64,000 nucleotides of DNA from Oleiagrimonas soli (GCF_000761445.1 NZ_KN196470.1:169382-233381), one strand, 5' to 3'. Counted from the stretch's first letter, positions 1-11,067 are shown. The notes: generated by a model not told the origin, from the letters alone. Program-made: numbers and translations.

Positions 1-733
1 TTATACGAGGCACGCGGCCGGCCAGCGGCGATTCGGCGAGCGCGGCGGCAACGGCGGCCGCGGCCTCGGGCGCGACGGGCGGTGCGTCGATCAGGCGCGC
101 TTCGTCGGGGTCGAGTTCGAGTAGGCCGAGCGCGGCGTTTTCAGGATCCAGGTACCACGGCATGCCGGCACGCAGCAGACGTTGGCCGTGTGGCAACTGC
201 GGCTGCAGGTGCTGGAAGCCTTTTTCGTCGAGCTGCCAGACCCATTCCGGCCGGTGCGGCTTGCCGCGCGTCAGGCGCAGGCCGGCCACGCCGCCGAGGA
301 AACACGGGGCGGTGTCGAGCATCTCGGTCAGCAGCGCGTCGCCAACGGCACCGTGCAGATGCGCGTAGTTGCGGCCCTTGCGCTGGCTGTGCGGCAGGCC
401 CAACAGGCTGGTCGCCAGGCGCTGTTCGGTCGACGGCAGCTTGGTCTGCGCCAGGCGGCGCGCGTCCAGCGGCACGGCGTGGTAGAGGCGACCCTGTTCG
501 CCGACGCTGAGCAACACGGGAGCGACTTCCAGGCGCGCGCCCAGATGCTCCTCGCCGTTGACCATCTCCAGGAAGAAACCGAGCGTCGGTTTGCCGTGCG
601 CAGCCGGCTCCGGCGCGCCAGCGTGGCCGCCGAGCAGGCGCTTCCAGTCGGCGGGCACGGCGCCTTGCGGCTCCGGGTCCTTGTCCTTGCGTGGCCGGGG
701 CGGGGCCCGGCGTTCGCCGGTCGGTCGCTGCAT
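1..733 (-). CDS. SNF2/HepA-type DEAD/DEAH helicase, N-terminal part (runs off window)
   Basis: About 244 codons are visible; the frame is still open at base 1, so the C-terminal part lies outside the window. The ATG at 733 follows a GAGACGG ribosome-binding site and is the only good start after the in-frame stop at 758-760. The visible part is a basic, proline-rich N-terminus followed by segments such as WQLDEKGFQ and MPWYLDPENAALGLLEL. These resemble the region that precedes the Swi2/Snf2 ATPase core in proteobacterial HepA-like helicases. The helicase motifs themselves are not in view, so the family call rests on resemblance of the N-terminal region only. A different protein with a similar N-terminal domain cannot be excluded. 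Confidence 0.5.
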   Translation of the reverse strand, partial: MQRPTGERRAPPRPRKDKDPEPQGAVPADWKRLLGGHAGAPEPAAHGKPTLGFFLEMVNGEEHLGARLEVAPVLLSVGEQGRLYHAVPLDARRLAQTKLPSTEQRLATSLLGLPHSQRKGRNYAHLHGAVGDALLTEMLDTAPCFLGGVAGLRLTRGKPHRPEWVWQLDEKGFQHLQPQLPHGQRLLRAGMPWYLDPENAALGLLELDPDEARLIDAPPVAPEAAAAVAAALAESPLAGRVPRI

Positions 734-829
734 CCGTCTCGCTCGCGGATCAAAACATCAAGACTAGCAGCCTGTGCGCCCATGCGTGCAAGCACGCGCG
801 CACAAAGTGGCGAAGGCGTTTTGCTGCCG

Positions 830-1858
830 TTATTTCGGCGGGAACAGATCGCTGGCGTATTCGGGCTTCTGTTCGCGCGCCATCAGCGTGCGCAGCGCCT
901 GTTCCGGGGTGACGTCGCCGTGCAGCACGGCGCGCACGCCGAAGGCGATCGGCAGGTCCAGGCCGTGCTGTTCGGCCAGGCGTCCGACTTCGTCGGCGGT
1001 GACCACGCTTTCGATCACCTGGCCGATTTCGCGCACGGCGTCGTCGAGCGGCACGCCGCGACCGAGCGCAAGGCCCAGGCGGCGATTGCGCGACAGGTCG
1101 CCGGTACAGGTCAGCACCAGATCGCCCAGGCCTGACAGACCCATCAGCGTTTCCGGCCGCGCGCCGAGCGCGATGCCCAGCTGCAGCATTTCGTACATGC
1201 CGCGGGTGATGAGGCCGGCGCGGGCGTTGAGGCCCAGTTCCATGCCGTCGGCGACGCCGGTGGCGACCGCCAGCACGTTCTTCATCGCGCCGCCGAGCTC
1301 GGCGCCGAGCATGTCGCTGCCGGTGTAGGCGCGGAAATCGGGCGCGTGCAGCAGGTCGGCGAGCTGCTGCGCGAAGGCGTGATCGGAGCCGTGCACGGTG
1401 ACGGCGGTGGGCAGGCCGGCGACGACTTCGCGCGCGAACGACGGTCCGGTGACCACGGCCACCGGGCGACCGGGCAGGCGCTCGGCGACCAGTTCGTGCA
1501 GGAAGCGACCGGTGCCGGGCTCGAAGCCCTTGGTCGCCCAGCTGACCGCGCAGTGCGGCGGCAGCATCGGCGCGATCCGGTCCAGCAGCGCCGCGAAGGC
1601 GTGGCTGGGCACCACGATCAGCACGATGTCCGCCTGCTGCACCGCCGCGGCGAGATCCGCTTGAAAACGCAGCGCCGGCGGCAGTTCCAGGTCCGGCAGG
1701 TAGCGCACGTTGCGGTGCGCGGCCTGCATCTCGGCCAGGGCTTCCGGGTCACGCCCCCACAGCGTGGTGGGCGTGCCGTTGCGCGCCAGCAGCGCGGCCA
1801 GCGCCGTACCCCAGGAGCCGGCGCCAAGCACGCTGACGCGCGGTTTCGCCTGCGTCAT
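830..1858 (-). CDS. gpsA: Glycerol-3-phosphate dehydrogenase [NAD(P)+]
   Basis: Cytosolic enzyme that reduces dihydroxyacetone phosphate to sn-glycerol 3-phosphate, the backbone for phospholipids. 342 aa, the usual family length. The start [10 protein letters not shown] is followed at once by the Rossmann motif [10 protein letters not shown]. The substrate and catalytic region [18 protein letters not shown] and the helix ITRGMYEM are in place. The frame stays open upstream of 1858, but that extension overlaps secB and is low-complexity, so the ATG at 1858 is preferred. The gene starts 10 bases after the secB stop, the conserved secB-gpsA order of gammaproteobacteria, and is probably co-transcribed with it. 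Confidence 0.97.
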   Translation of the reverse strand: MTQAKPRVSVLGAGSWGTALAALLARNGTPTTLWGRDPEALAEMQAAHRNVRYLPDLELPPALRFQADLAAAVQQADIVLIVVPSHAFAALLDRIAPMLPPHCAVSWATKGFEPGTGRFLHELVAERLPGRPVAVVTGPSFAREVVAGLPTAVTVHGSDHAFAQQLADLLHAPDFRAYTGSDMLGAELGGAMKNVLAVATGVADGMELGLNARAGLITRGMYEMLQLGIALGARPETLMGLSGLGDLVLTCTGDLSRNRRLGLALGRGVPLDDAVREIGQVIESVVTADEVGRLAEQHGLDLPIAFGVRAVLHGDVTPEQALRTLMAREQKPEYASDLFPPK

Positions 1859-1868
1859 GCGCGTGGAC

Positions 1869-2360
1869 TCAGGAGTTGAGCGTCGGCGCCGCTTCGCCCG
1901 CGGCCTGACGGCGCTGCTGTTCGGCGAACAGGGCGTCGAAGTTGATCGGCTGCAGCAGGAACGGCGGGAAGCCGCCATCCTGGATCATCGAGGCGATGAC
2001 CTGACGCGCGAACGGGAACAGCACGTTCGGACAGTAGCTGCCGATGACGCTCTCTTCGTCTTCCGGCGAGAAGCCGATGATCGAAAAGATGCCGGCCTGA
2101 TGCACTTCGGCCAGGTAGGCGGTCTGCTCGCCGAGCATGCAGGTCAGGGTCAGGGTCAGCACGACCTCGCGGTTGGCCTCGTCCAGCTTGACCGCCTTGT
2201 GGCCCAGGTTCAGCTGCACCTGCGGCTGCTCGTCGGTTTCGCCGATCTGCTGGAAGATGGCGGGCGCGTTGGGCGCTTCGAAGGACGCGTCCTTGAGGTA
2301 GACCTTCTGCAGGATCAGCTCGACCTGGTCCTGACCGTTCGCTTGGGTTTCTTCAGCCAT
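1869..2360 (-). CDS. secB: Protein-export chaperone SecB
   Basis: Tetrameric cytosolic chaperone that keeps presecretory proteins unfolded and hands them to SecA. 163 aa, typical length. After an acidic, Gln-rich N-terminus ([10 protein letters not shown]) it carries the family core [20 protein letters not shown], then the conserved strand with [12 protein letters not shown] and the [22 protein letters not shown] signature. The ATG at 2360 is chosen because the chaperone fold begins right after it; the frame extends upstream without conserved sequence. It is the first gene of the secB-gpsA pair on the minus strand and diverges from rpmB across about 300 bases. Confidence 0.97.
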   Translation of the reverse strand: MAEETQANGQDQVELILQKVYLKDASFEAPNAPAIFQQIGETDEQPQVQLNLGHKAVKLDEANREVVLTLTLTCMLGEQTAYLAEVHQAGIFSIIGFSPEDEESVIGSYCPNVLFPFARQVIASMIQDGGFPPFLLQPINFDALFAEQQRRQAAGEAAPTLNS

Positions 2361-2461
2361 GATGCTCTCTGCTCGCGATGATCGAATGTCAAAGAGCGGC
2401 ATTGTCCCATAGATTGCCGCCCGTGTGCGCCCGAGCGACCGCGTGGCCACGACCGGCATGC

Positions 2462-2491
2462 TTGCGGCGCAAGCGCTTGATTTGCCATAAT
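2462..2491 (+). promoter_or_regulatory. Candidate sigma-70 promoter for rpmB-rpmG
   Basis: TTGCGG (2462-2467), an 18-base spacer and CATAAT (2486-2491) form a plausible -35/-10 pair upstream of rpmB. This would give a leader of about 160 bases; I saw no obvious ribosomal-protein binding structure in it. It lies in the 296-base gap between the divergent secB and rpmB genes, which holds no supported gene. Confidence 0.45.
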
Positions 2492-2656
2492 GGCGAGCTT
2501 GCCTTTCTGTGTCCGACCCTATGGACACGCCTCGCGCACGGCGGCAGCGCGGGAGCGAAAGGCAATACCCAGCATGCCGCGAGCGGCCCGAACGGCCGTT
2601 GCTGGGCCGAAATCGCCCTGGCTAATGGGCGGTCCATACTGTATTCGGAGGTCATC

Positions 2657-2893
2657 ATGGCCCGTGTATGCCAAGTCACCGGCAAGGGTGTGCAGACCGG
2701 CAACAACGTCTCGCACGCCAACAACAAGACGCGTCGTCGCTGGTTGCCCAACCTGCATGAGCGTCGTTTCTGGGTGCCCAGCGAGAATCGCTGGGTGAAG
2801 CTGCGTGTGTCCAGCAAAGCGCTGCGCACGATCGACAAGAACGGCATCGAGGCCGTGATCGCCGACCTGCGTGCCCGCGGCGAAAAGGTTTAA
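2657..2893 (+). CDS. rpmB: 50S ribosomal protein L28
   Basis: Structural protein of the large ribosomal subunit. 78 aa, the normal size. It begins [20 protein letters not shown] and continues with [20 protein letters not shown], the standard L28 core. The ATG at 2657 follows a clear Shine-Dalgarno (CGGAGG) six bases upstream; the open frame further upstream is not conserved. The rpmG start lies 12 bases after the stop, and the pair ends at a strong terminator, so the two form one short operon as in most proteobacteria. Confidence 0.99.
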   Translation: MARVCQVTGKGVQTGNNVSHANNKTRRRWLPNLHERRFWVPSENRWVKLRVSSKALRTIDKNGIEAVIADLRARGEKV

Positions 2894-2905
2894 GGAGACA
2901 AGATC

Positions 2906-3070
2906 ATGCCCTCCAAGCGCGACAAGATCCGCCTCATTTCGTCGGCCGGCACCGGCCACTTCTACACCACCAACAAGAACAAAAAGAACACGCCCGAGAA
3001 GATGGAGATCAAGAAGTACGATCCCGTCGTCCGCAAGCATGTCATGTACAAGGAAGGCAAGATCAAGTGA
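2906..3070 (+). CDS. rpmG: 50S ribosomal protein L33
   Basis: Small protein of the large ribosomal subunit, 54 aa. It begins [20 protein letters not shown], contains [20 protein letters not shown] and ends in GKIK. The zinc-ribbon cysteines seen in some L33 paralogs are absent, so this is the zinc-independent (C-) form common in proteobacteria. A strong AAGGAG ribosome-binding site overlaps the rpmB stop. Confidence 0.98.
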   Translation: MPSKRDKIRLISSAGTGHFYTTNKNKKNTPEKMEIKKYDPVVRKHVMYKEGKIK

Positions 3071-3136
3071 GGTGACGTCCGCGCGCAAGCGCGACGCCGC
3101 ATCCACCCGCCACTGCGGGGATCGATGCTTCCCGAC

Positions 3137-3168
3137 AAGGCCCGCCCTCACCGGCGGGCCTTGTTTTT
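3137..3168 (+). terminator. Rho-independent terminator after rpmB-rpmG
   Basis: A perfect 10-bp stem (AAGGCCCGCC at 3137-3146 with GGCGGGCCTT at 3153-3162), a 6-base loop and a following GTTTTT tract. Confidence 0.9.
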
Positions 3169-3524
3169 GGGTCGATGTGCCAGCTGCGACGATGCGGAAG
3201 TGCAGGGCTGGAGCAGGGTGGCGGCTGGGATCGGGCCTGAACGGGATGTAGCGGCGGCAGGACTCTCGCCGGGTGTCGATTCGGGTTGCGCGCGGCACGC
3301 GTCCGCTTGCTGCGTCGGCGGCATGCCGAGTCCCTGGGTCCGCAGTCCTGCGTCACGAAGCGTCGCCGCGACGGACCGGCCGATATCTCGGAAATGGGGC
3401 CCTGCGAGGTCATCGTGGTCGGCGATGATGCCCGCCGAGGTGCATGGGCGGACGATGCTGCATCGATGCACCTGGTGTGGATGTCCTATGTTCGCAGACT
3501 TCACCAGGTACGGTTGCATGCACG

Positions 3525-3548
3525 AAAAAGCCCGCCGAAGCGGGCTTT
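3525..3548 (-). terminator. Rho-independent terminator of the desaturase gene
   Basis: Read on the minus strand: a 9-bp stem AAAGCCCGC / GCGGGCTTT closed by a TTCG tetraloop and followed by more T residues. It lies about 25 bases past the desaturase stop codon. Confidence 0.88.
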
Positions 3549-3571
3549 CCGAATCTCGGGTCGGCGGTCGC

Positions 3572-4771
3572 TCAGGCGTGGCTGGCGGCGACCGAATAGC
3601 CCTTCAGGCGCTGCGCGAAATCCTGCAACGCGCGGATGCCGCTCTGCTCGGCTTCGCGAATCCACTGCTGCAGACCCTTCAGCGCCGCGTCGGCGCCGCG
3701 CTGTTCCATCAGCGCCATGAGGCGGGCGCGGTAGTCGCACACCACGCGCAGGCGCGGGCGATGCTCGACCACGGCCTCCAGCTGCGCGCGCTTGTCGCGG
3801 TCCAGCCAGCGGCCGCCGTCGGCGAGCGCACGGCGCAGGCGCTTGGGTACGGCCTTGATGCTATCGCCGGCGTGTGCGGCTTCCTCGCGCAGGGTCGGCA
3901 CGATGACCTGGCGGTAGTAGTCGGTCATGGCCTGGAAGCGGTGCGTCAGCACGGCCTTCAGGGTGTCGGCGTCCGGCAGGTGCACGTTCGGGCGCACGTC
4001 CAGCGACGGCGCTACGCGCAGCACCTTGGCGAGGCCCACGGCGCGCAGGCCGCAGATCACCGCCCAGCCGATGTCGAACTCCCACTTGCGCAGCGCGAAC
4101 TTGGCCGAGCTGGGGAAGGCATGATGGTTGTTGTGCAGTTCTTCGCCGCCGATCCAGAAGCCCCACGGGATCAGGTTGGTGGCGGTGTCGGAGCTCTCGA
4201 AATTGCGATAGCCCCACCAGTGACCGATGCCGTTGACGAAGCCGGCGGCCCAGAACGGAATCCAGATCATCTGGATCGCCCAGATGGCCAGACCCACGGC
4301 GCCGAACAGCGCGATGTTGATGATCGCCATCAGCGTCGGGCCGGCATACGGATGTGCGCCATAGACGTGACGTTCGAGCCAGTCGTCGGGGGTGCCGCGG
4401 CCGTACTTCTCCATGTCGGCGGAGATCTTGCTCGCCTCGCGGTACAGGCTCACGCCGTCCCAGAACACCTTCTTGATGCCGTAGATCTGCGGGCTGTGCG
4501 GATCGTCCTTGGTTTCCACCAGCGCGTGGTGCTTGCGGTGGATCGCGACCCACTCCTTGGTCACCATGCCGGTGGTCAGCCACGACCAGAAGCGCAGGAA
4601 ATGCGCGATCACGGGGTGGAAGTCCACGCCGCGGTGCGTTTGGCTGCGGTGCAGGTACAGGGTCACGGCGAAGATGGTCAGCTGAGTGACGATCAGGCCG
4701 TAGACCAGCCAGGTGACCCAGCCGGCGCCGGTCAGGCCGCGGGCAGCGAAGTCGAGGAGCGCGTTGAACAT
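3572..4771 (-). CDS. Membrane acyl-CoA/acyl-lipid desaturase (delta-9 type)
   Basis: Di-iron integral-membrane enzyme that inserts a cis double bond into fatty acyl chains, adjusting membrane fluidity. 399 aa from MFNALLDFAA. The three histidine boxes are all present and in order: HRSQTH, HRKHH and HNNHH, separated by hydrophobic membrane segments. A C-terminal extension of about 130 residues after the last box, rich in charged residues, matches proteobacterial DesA/DesB-like proteins. A start 15 codons upstream at 4816 is possible but adds only non-conserved residues. It is transcribed alone, ends in its own terminator, and diverges from the ABC operon. Confidence 0.93.
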   Translation of the reverse strand: MFNALLDFAARGLTGAGWVTWLVYGLIVTQLTIFAVTLYLHRSQTHRGVDFHPVIAHFLRFWSWLTTGMVTKEWVAIHRKHHALVETKDDPHSPQIYGIKKVFWDGVSLYREASKISADMEKYGRGTPDDWLERHVYGAHPYAGPTLMAIINIALFGAVGLAIWAIQMIWIPFWAAGFVNGIGHWWGYRNFESSDTATNLIPWGFWIGGEELHNNHHAFPSSAKFALRKWEFDIGWAVICGLRAVGLAKVLRVAPSLDVRPNVHLPDADTLKAVLTHRFQAMTDYYRQVIVPTLREEAAHAGDSIKAVPKRLRRALADGGRWLDRDKRAQLEAVVEHRPRLRVVCDYRARLMALMEQRGADAALKGLQQWIREAEQSGIRALQDFAQRLKGYSVAASHA

Positions 4772-4964
4772 CAGAACATCTCGGAGAAGCGGAGGATCAG
4801 TGTACGCGTCGCGCATCCATACTCGCCAGCATGTTGCCGGCGCGGCAGAACGCGCTTCGCGTCACTGCCATTGAACCACATCGGGTGTTGCAAAAGTATT
4901 GTTGCTACGCACTTTTTTCCGATGCCGGTTGTTCTCAATATGGGTTCCCGGCCAGAATCATCAA

Positions 4965-5912
4965 GTGAACGATCCTTCCCCGCTGCTGCAACTGGAACGC
5001 GTCAGCCGCCGCCTCGGCGGCCGCACGGTCGTGCGCGAGCTCGATCTGCGTCTGGCGCGCGGTCAGGTGCTGGGTCTGCTCGGCGTCAACGGCGCCGGCA
5101 AGTCGACCACGCTGGCGATGATGGCCGGCGCGCAGCAGCCCGATCGTGGCTGCGTACGCCTGCAGGGCGTGGATCTGGCCGAGCAGCCGCAGCGCGCGCG
5201 CACCGATATCGGCTGGCTGCCCGAGCGTGCGCCGCTGTGGCCCGAGCTGAACGTGATCGAGCATCTCGACGCCAGCGCGCGTCTGCGCGGCTTGCGCGGC
5301 GCGGCCGTGCGCAAGCGCCGCGACGCGCTGCTGGAACGGCTGCAACTGCAACGCGAGGCGCGACGATTGGTCGCGGTGCTCTCGCAGGGGCAGCGCCAGC
5401 GCGTCGGTCTCGCCTGTGCGCTGCTGCACGAACCCCCGCTGCTGGTGCTGGACGAGCCGGGCAACGGTCTCGATCCGCTGCAGGCGGCGCAGCTGCGCGA
5501 GCTGATTCGCGAACGCGCGGCAGCCGGTTGCGGCGTGGTGCTGTCCACGCACCTGCTGCCGGAGGTGACGGCGGTGTGCGATCGCGTGGCGATCCTGCAT
5601 GAAGGCGCGCTGCGCCACGACGCGCCGCTGCATGCCGGTCGGGATCGTCTGCTGCTGACGCTGGCGCAGTCGGTCGACGCTGCCCACATCGCGGCGCTGA
5701 CGCCGGTGGCGCAGGTGCAGGCCCAGGATGCCTGCCGCTATGCGATCACGTTGCGCGACGACGCCGACGCTCCGGCGCTGGTACAGGCGGCGGTCGCGGC
5801 CGGTCTGGCCGTGGCCGGCGTGCAGCCGGTGGCCGGCGAGCTGGAGCAGGCGTTCATGCGCATCGCCACGCAGCACGCGGCATCCGCCTCCGAACAGGCG
5901 CAGGCGGCATGA
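4965..5912 (+). CDS. ABC transporter ATP-binding protein (GldA-like)
   Basis: Cytosolic ATPase of an ABC-2 type exporter. 315 aa from the GTG at 4965; sequence upstream of it looks non-coding. Walker A GVNGAGKST, signature LSQGQRQRVGLA and Walker B LLVLDEPGNGLDP are intact, followed by the H-loop STHLLPE. A C-terminal domain of about 100 residues follows the nucleotide-binding fold, as in GldA/CcmA-type proteins. Its stop overlaps the permease start (ATGA at 5909), and it heads a four-gene operon with a GldF-like permease, a GldG-like auxiliary protein and a DUF4340-like protein. The substrate is unknown. Confidence 0.93.
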   Translation: MNDPSPLLQLERVSRRLGGRTVVRELDLRLARGQVLGLLGVNGAGKSTTLAMMAGAQQPDRGCVRLQGVDLAEQPQRARTDIGWLPERAPLWPELNVIEHLDASARLRGLRGAAVRKRRDALLERLQLQREARRLVAVLSQGQRQRVGLACALLHEPPLLVLDEPGNGLDPLQAAQLRELIRERAAAGCGVVLSTHLLPEVTAVCDRVAILHEGALRHDAPLHAGRDRLLLTLAQSVDAAHIAALTPVAQVQAQDACRYAITLRDDADAPALVQAAVAAGLAVAGVQPVAGELEQAFMRIATQHAASASEQAQAA

Positions 5913-6667
5913 GCGTACGCGCGGTGATGGGCTACGAATGGTGTCGCCTGTGGACCCGTCCGCTGGGCTGGGTGCTGGCGGCGCTGACCATGGCCGGCAT
6001 GGGCTGGGAATTCCTGCTAATGCTGAACCAGTACCTGGCGCTGCAGGTGCGTCTGGCGGCGGCCGGCAACACCAGTGGATTCACCGATCTGGTCACCCTG
6101 CCCTGGCTGGCATTGTTCGTGATCGCCGCCTTCGTGCTGGCGCCGCTGTTGACGATGGGCGCGCTGGCCGGCGAGCGTCGCGGCGGCACGTTGCCGCTGC
6201 TGTTCTCGGCCGGGGTATCGCCGACGGCGGTGGTGTTGGGCAAGTATTTTGCGGCGCTGCTCTGGCAACTGCTGATCCTGTTGCTGCTGCTGGCGATGCC
6301 GGTGGTGCTGGCCGTGGTCACGCATCCGGACTGGGGCAAGCTGGCCGCGGCCGCGTTGGGCCTGACGTTGGCCCTGGCGGCGCTGAACGCGGTCGGCGTG
6401 GCCTGCTCGGCGTTCGCCGGGCATCCGGCGCTGGCGGCGGCGGGCGCCTTCGTGGTCACCGCGCTGCTGGTCGGCGTCAACAAGCTGGCGCTGGCCGACG
6501 GCGCGATCGGCGGCATCGCCAACTGGCTGGCGCTGTCCACGCATCTGCAGCCGATGGGGCGCGGGCTGGTGAGTACCGACGATCTGGTCTGGTTTGCGCT
6601 GCTGATCGGCACGGCCCTGTTGCTGGCGATCCGTCGCGTGGGCGACGAAAGGACGCGCGGCGGATGA
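5909..6667 (+). CDS. ABC-2 type permease (GldF-like)
   Basis: Inner-membrane half of the ABC exporter, 252 aa with about six hydrophobic segments. The loop GALAGERRGGTLPLLFSAGVS is the family motif that contacts the ATPase; it follows the second membrane segment and carries the E-R-GT-L pattern of the ABC-2/GldF family. The start overlaps the ATPase stop, and the stop overlaps the next gene's ATG. Such overlaps imply translational coupling and a fixed complex. Nothing in the sequence reveals the substrate. Confidence 0.9.
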   Translation: MSVRAVMGYEWCRLWTRPLGWVLAALTMAGMGWEFLLMLNQYLALQVRLAAAGNTSGFTDLVTLPWLALFVIAAFVLAPLLTMGALAGERRGGTLPLLFSAGVSPTAVVLGKYFAALLWQLLILLLLLAMPVVLAVVTHPDWGKLAAAALGLTLALAALNAVGVACSAFAGHPALAAAGAFVVTALLVGVNKLALADGAIGGIANWLALSTHLQPMGRGLVSTDDLVWFALLIGTALLLAIRRVGDERTRGG

Positions 6668-8013
6668 TGCGACGACGCCTGCCCATCGGTCTCTATGCCC
6701 TGCTGCTGCTGGTCGCGGCCGGCTGCATCGGCTATCTGGCCACGCGCCATGCGCGCACCTTCGACTGGAGCGCGGGCGACCGCGCCAGCCTGAGCGCGCC
6801 GACGCGAGCGGTGCTGCAGAAGTTGCACGGTCCGGTGCAGATCGTCAGCTACGCTGCGCCCGGCGGCGCGTTGCGACCGACCATCGCCGCGTTCCTGCAG
6901 CGCTATGAGGCGGTCAAGCCGGACCTCAGCGTGCGCTTCGTCGATCCGGACGCGAACCCGGCCGCGATGCGCGCCGCCGGCATCGAGGTCGCCGGCGAGA
7001 TGGTGCTGCGCTACGACGGCCGCGAAGAACACGTGCGCGAGCTGAGCGAGGACGCGCTGACCAATGCGCTGGAACGCCTGGCGCGCGGCGGCGACCGCGT
7101 GGTCGCCTTCGTCACCGGCGACGGCGAACGCCGCCCGGACGGCACGGCCGGCGCCGATCTGGGGCTGTTCATCAAGCCGCTGGCCGCGCGCGGCGTGCGC
7201 GCGGTGCCGCTCAATTTCAGCCAGGTCGGCCAGGTGCCGCAGGGCACCCAGCTGGTGGTGCTGGCCAGTCCGCAGTCGACGCTGCCGCAGGCCGCGGTGA
7301 AGGCGCTGGTCGATTACGTGCAGGGCGGCGGCAATCTGCTGTGGCTGAGCGATCCCGGCGCGCCGCATCCGGAACTCGATCCGCTGGCGCGTGCGTTGGG
7401 CGTGCAGCGTCTGCCGGGACTGCTGGTCGACGGCCAGGGCGCGGCGTTGGGCCTGAAGGACCCGCGCGTGGTCGCGCTGGGCAGCTACCCGCCGACCGCG
7501 ATTACCCAGGGGCTGGTGCAGACCACGGTGTTCCCGCAGGTGCAGGCGCTGGCCAGCACCTCGGACACGCAGTGGTCGGCCAAGCCGCTGCTGCGTTCGA
7601 GTCCGCAGAGCTGGACCGAACTGCAGCCGATCGACGAGCAGCATCCGTCGACCATTCGTTTCGATCCCGACAAGGGCGAGCTGCGCGGACCGCTGGATTT
7701 CGGCTATGCGCTGTCGCGGCTGTCGCCGAGCCCGGACAAGAACGAACAGCGCGCGGTGGTCATCGGCGACGGTGATTTCCTGTCCAACGCGGTGCTCGGC
7801 CAGGCCGGCAACCGCACGCTGGGCGAGCGCGTGTTCGAGTGGCTGCTGGGCGACGATGCGTTGATCGGCGTCGACCGCGCGGCCGCGCCGGACCGCATGG
7901 TACGGCTGTCGAGCGGCGGCCTGACCGCGATGGCGGCGGTGTTCATGATCGGCCTGCCGCTGCTCCTGCTGCTGTTGGGCGTGGGCATCGCCTGGCGCCG
8001 GCGGCGACGCTGA
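6664..8013 (+). CDS. GldG-like ABC auxiliary protein (ABC_transp_aux family)
   Basis: 449 aa. An N-terminal membrane anchor (residues about 5-22) is followed by a large periplasmic region beginning TFDWSAGDRASLSAPTRAVL. A C-terminal membrane segment (GLTAMAAVFMIGLPLLLLLL) and an arginine-rich tail end the protein. This is the layout of GldG-type proteins that accompany GldA/GldF ATPase-permease pairs. The region around PRVVALGSYPPTAITQGL matches the conserved middle of the family. ATG codons at 6664 and 6667 are both usable; the first overlaps the permease stop. It probably forms the periplasmic part of the exporter. Confidence 0.88.
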   Translation: MMRRRLPIGLYALLLLVAAGCIGYLATRHARTFDWSAGDRASLSAPTRAVLQKLHGPVQIVSYAAPGGALRPTIAAFLQRYEAVKPDLSVRFVDPDANPAAMRAAGIEVAGEMVLRYDGREEHVRELSEDALTNALERLARGGDRVVAFVTGDGERRPDGTAGADLGLFIKPLAARGVRAVPLNFSQVGQVPQGTQLVVLASPQSTLPQAAVKALVDYVQGGGNLLWLSDPGAPHPELDPLARALGVQRLPGLLVDGQGAALGLKDPRVVALGSYPPTAITQGLVQTTVFPQVQALASTSDTQWSAKPLLRSSPQSWTELQPIDEQHPSTIRFDPDKGELRGPLDFGYALSRLSPSPDKNEQRAVVIGDGDFLSNAVLGQAGNRTLGERVFEWLLGDDALIGVDRAAAPDRMVRLSSGGLTAMAAVFMIGLPLLLLLLGVGIAWRRRRR

Positions 8014-8016
8014 CGC

Positions 8017-8511
8017 ATGCGCAGCGCATGGCCCCGCGTGTTGGGTGGCGTGGCGCTGCTGGCGCTGGTCGCTCTGGCCTGGTGGCAGTGGCGCAGCGAC
8101 CGCGCGGCCGCTCCGGGCACGCTGCTGCACCTGGATCCCGTGCAGGTGCAACGCATCGAGGTGATCTGGCCGGGACAGCCGCCAGAGAAGTACCAGCGCA
8201 AGGACGGTCGCTGGTGGCAACAGACGCCGACGCCGCAGCCGCTGACCGACGCATCGCGCGTCGAGGCCATGGCCGAGATCGCCGCCGCCCCGGTGCAGCG
8301 CTGGTTGAGCGAGACCCATCCCGATCTGCACGCGCTGGGCTTGCGGCCGCCGCAGCTGATCCTGCGGCTGGACGGCCATGAACTCGACTACGGCGTGATG
8401 ACGCCGTTCGGACCCAACCGCTACGTACGCGTGGGCGGTCGCATCGCCGTCGTGCACGCGCAGTACGCGCCGCGCGCGGCGGCGGCCAAGCGCATCAGCG
8501 CCGGCCCCTGA
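8017..8511 (+). CDS. DUF4340-like membrane-anchored protein
   Basis: 164 aa: one N-terminal membrane helix (about residues 7-24), then a periplasmic domain with the repeated pattern VQVQRIEVIWPGQPPEKYQR and KDGRWWQQ typical of DUF4340. Three bases separate it from the GldG-like gene, so it is the last gene of the exporter operon. DUF4340 proteins often sit beside Gld-type ABC genes; their biochemical role is not established. It is shorter than many members of the family, which usually carry two or three copies of the repeat. Confidence 0.75.
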   Translation: MRSAWPRVLGGVALLALVALAWWQWRSDRAAAPGTLLHLDPVQVQRIEVIWPGQPPEKYQRKDGRWWQQTPTPQPLTDASRVEAMAEIAAAPVQRWLSETHPDLHALGLRPPQLILRLDGHELDYGVMTPFGPNRYVRVGGRIAVVHAQYAPRAAAAKRISAGP

Positions 8512-8514
8512 GCG

Positions 8515-10494
<1,980 letters not shown>

Positions 10495-10504
10495 CGCCCC
10501 GATG

Positions 10505-11017
10505 CTAGTGCAGTCGCACGCCGACCAACAGCATGGTCTCGCCGAGGTTCTTGCCGCCGAAGAAATCGCCGTTGGAGATGTGACGCACCATCACCTGCCA
10601 GCGATGCCCCTGCCAGCCCAGACTGCTGACGAACTGTTCGCTGCTGCTGAGCGCGTCGGTGCGTCCGCCGGCGGCGCCGAGCTGGAAGCTGAAGAACGCG
10701 CCGCCCCACCAGTCGACCAGACGCACGCCGGCCGCGCCGACGAAGACGTTGTGATCGAGATCGTCGGCCCGGGTCGAGCGGCTGTCGACCCAGCCCAGCG
10801 TATAGGCCGGTTTCCAGTGCAGACCCTTGAAGTCGTGGGTGCGCGTGGTGACGTCGATGAAGCCGACATTGGTCCAGCGATGCGATGAGGTGGTGCTGCG
10901 CCCGACGCTGATCGTGGCGTCGACGCCGCCGTCGTCGGCCCGGGCGTTGGGTGCTGCGGCAAACAGGCTGCCCAGGGCGAGCAGCGCGATGAACGTGAAA
11001 TGCATGCGATTAGGCAT
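10505..11017 (-). CDS. PagL-like outer-membrane lipid A 3-O-deacylase
   Basis: 170 aa with a cleavable signal peptide (hydrophobic stretch 6-22, likely cut after NARA-26), then alternating strands of a small outer-membrane barrel. PagL removes the 3-O acyl chain of lipid A. Its catalytic His-x-Ser and the Glu twelve residues after the Ser are reproduced here as H146, S148 and E160 in RHISNGDFFGGKNLGE. The ATG at 11017 follows AAGGAAAGGAGTCGCA, a strong ribosome-binding site; a longer open frame upstream is not conserved. A good minus-strand promoter lies at 11068-11096. It could also be an inactive PagL-type barrel; activity is inferred from spacing of the triad. Confidence 0.75.
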   Translation of the reverse strand: MPNRMHFTFIALLALGSLFAAAPNARADDGGVDATISVGRSTTSSHRWTNVGFIDVTTRTHDFKGLHWKPAYTLGWVDSRSTRADDLDHNVFVGAAGVRLVDWWGGAFFSFQLGAAGGRTDALSSSEQFVSSLGWQGHRWQVMVRHISNGDFFGGKNLGETMLLVGVRLH

Positions 11018-11067
11018 TGCGACTCCTTTCCTTCGGTCGAAATACCCCTCGTAAATCCCGCTCGGGC

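Larger units (their letters stand above)
3071..3571. other. Intergenic region, no supported gene
   Basis: A 501-base stretch between the rpmG stop and the convergent desaturase stop. It holds the rpmG terminator at its left end and the desaturase terminator at its right end. The roughly 350 bases between them have short open frames on both strands, but none has a convincing ribosome-binding site or recognisable protein sequence. I see no RNA gene in it. Confidence 0.6.
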
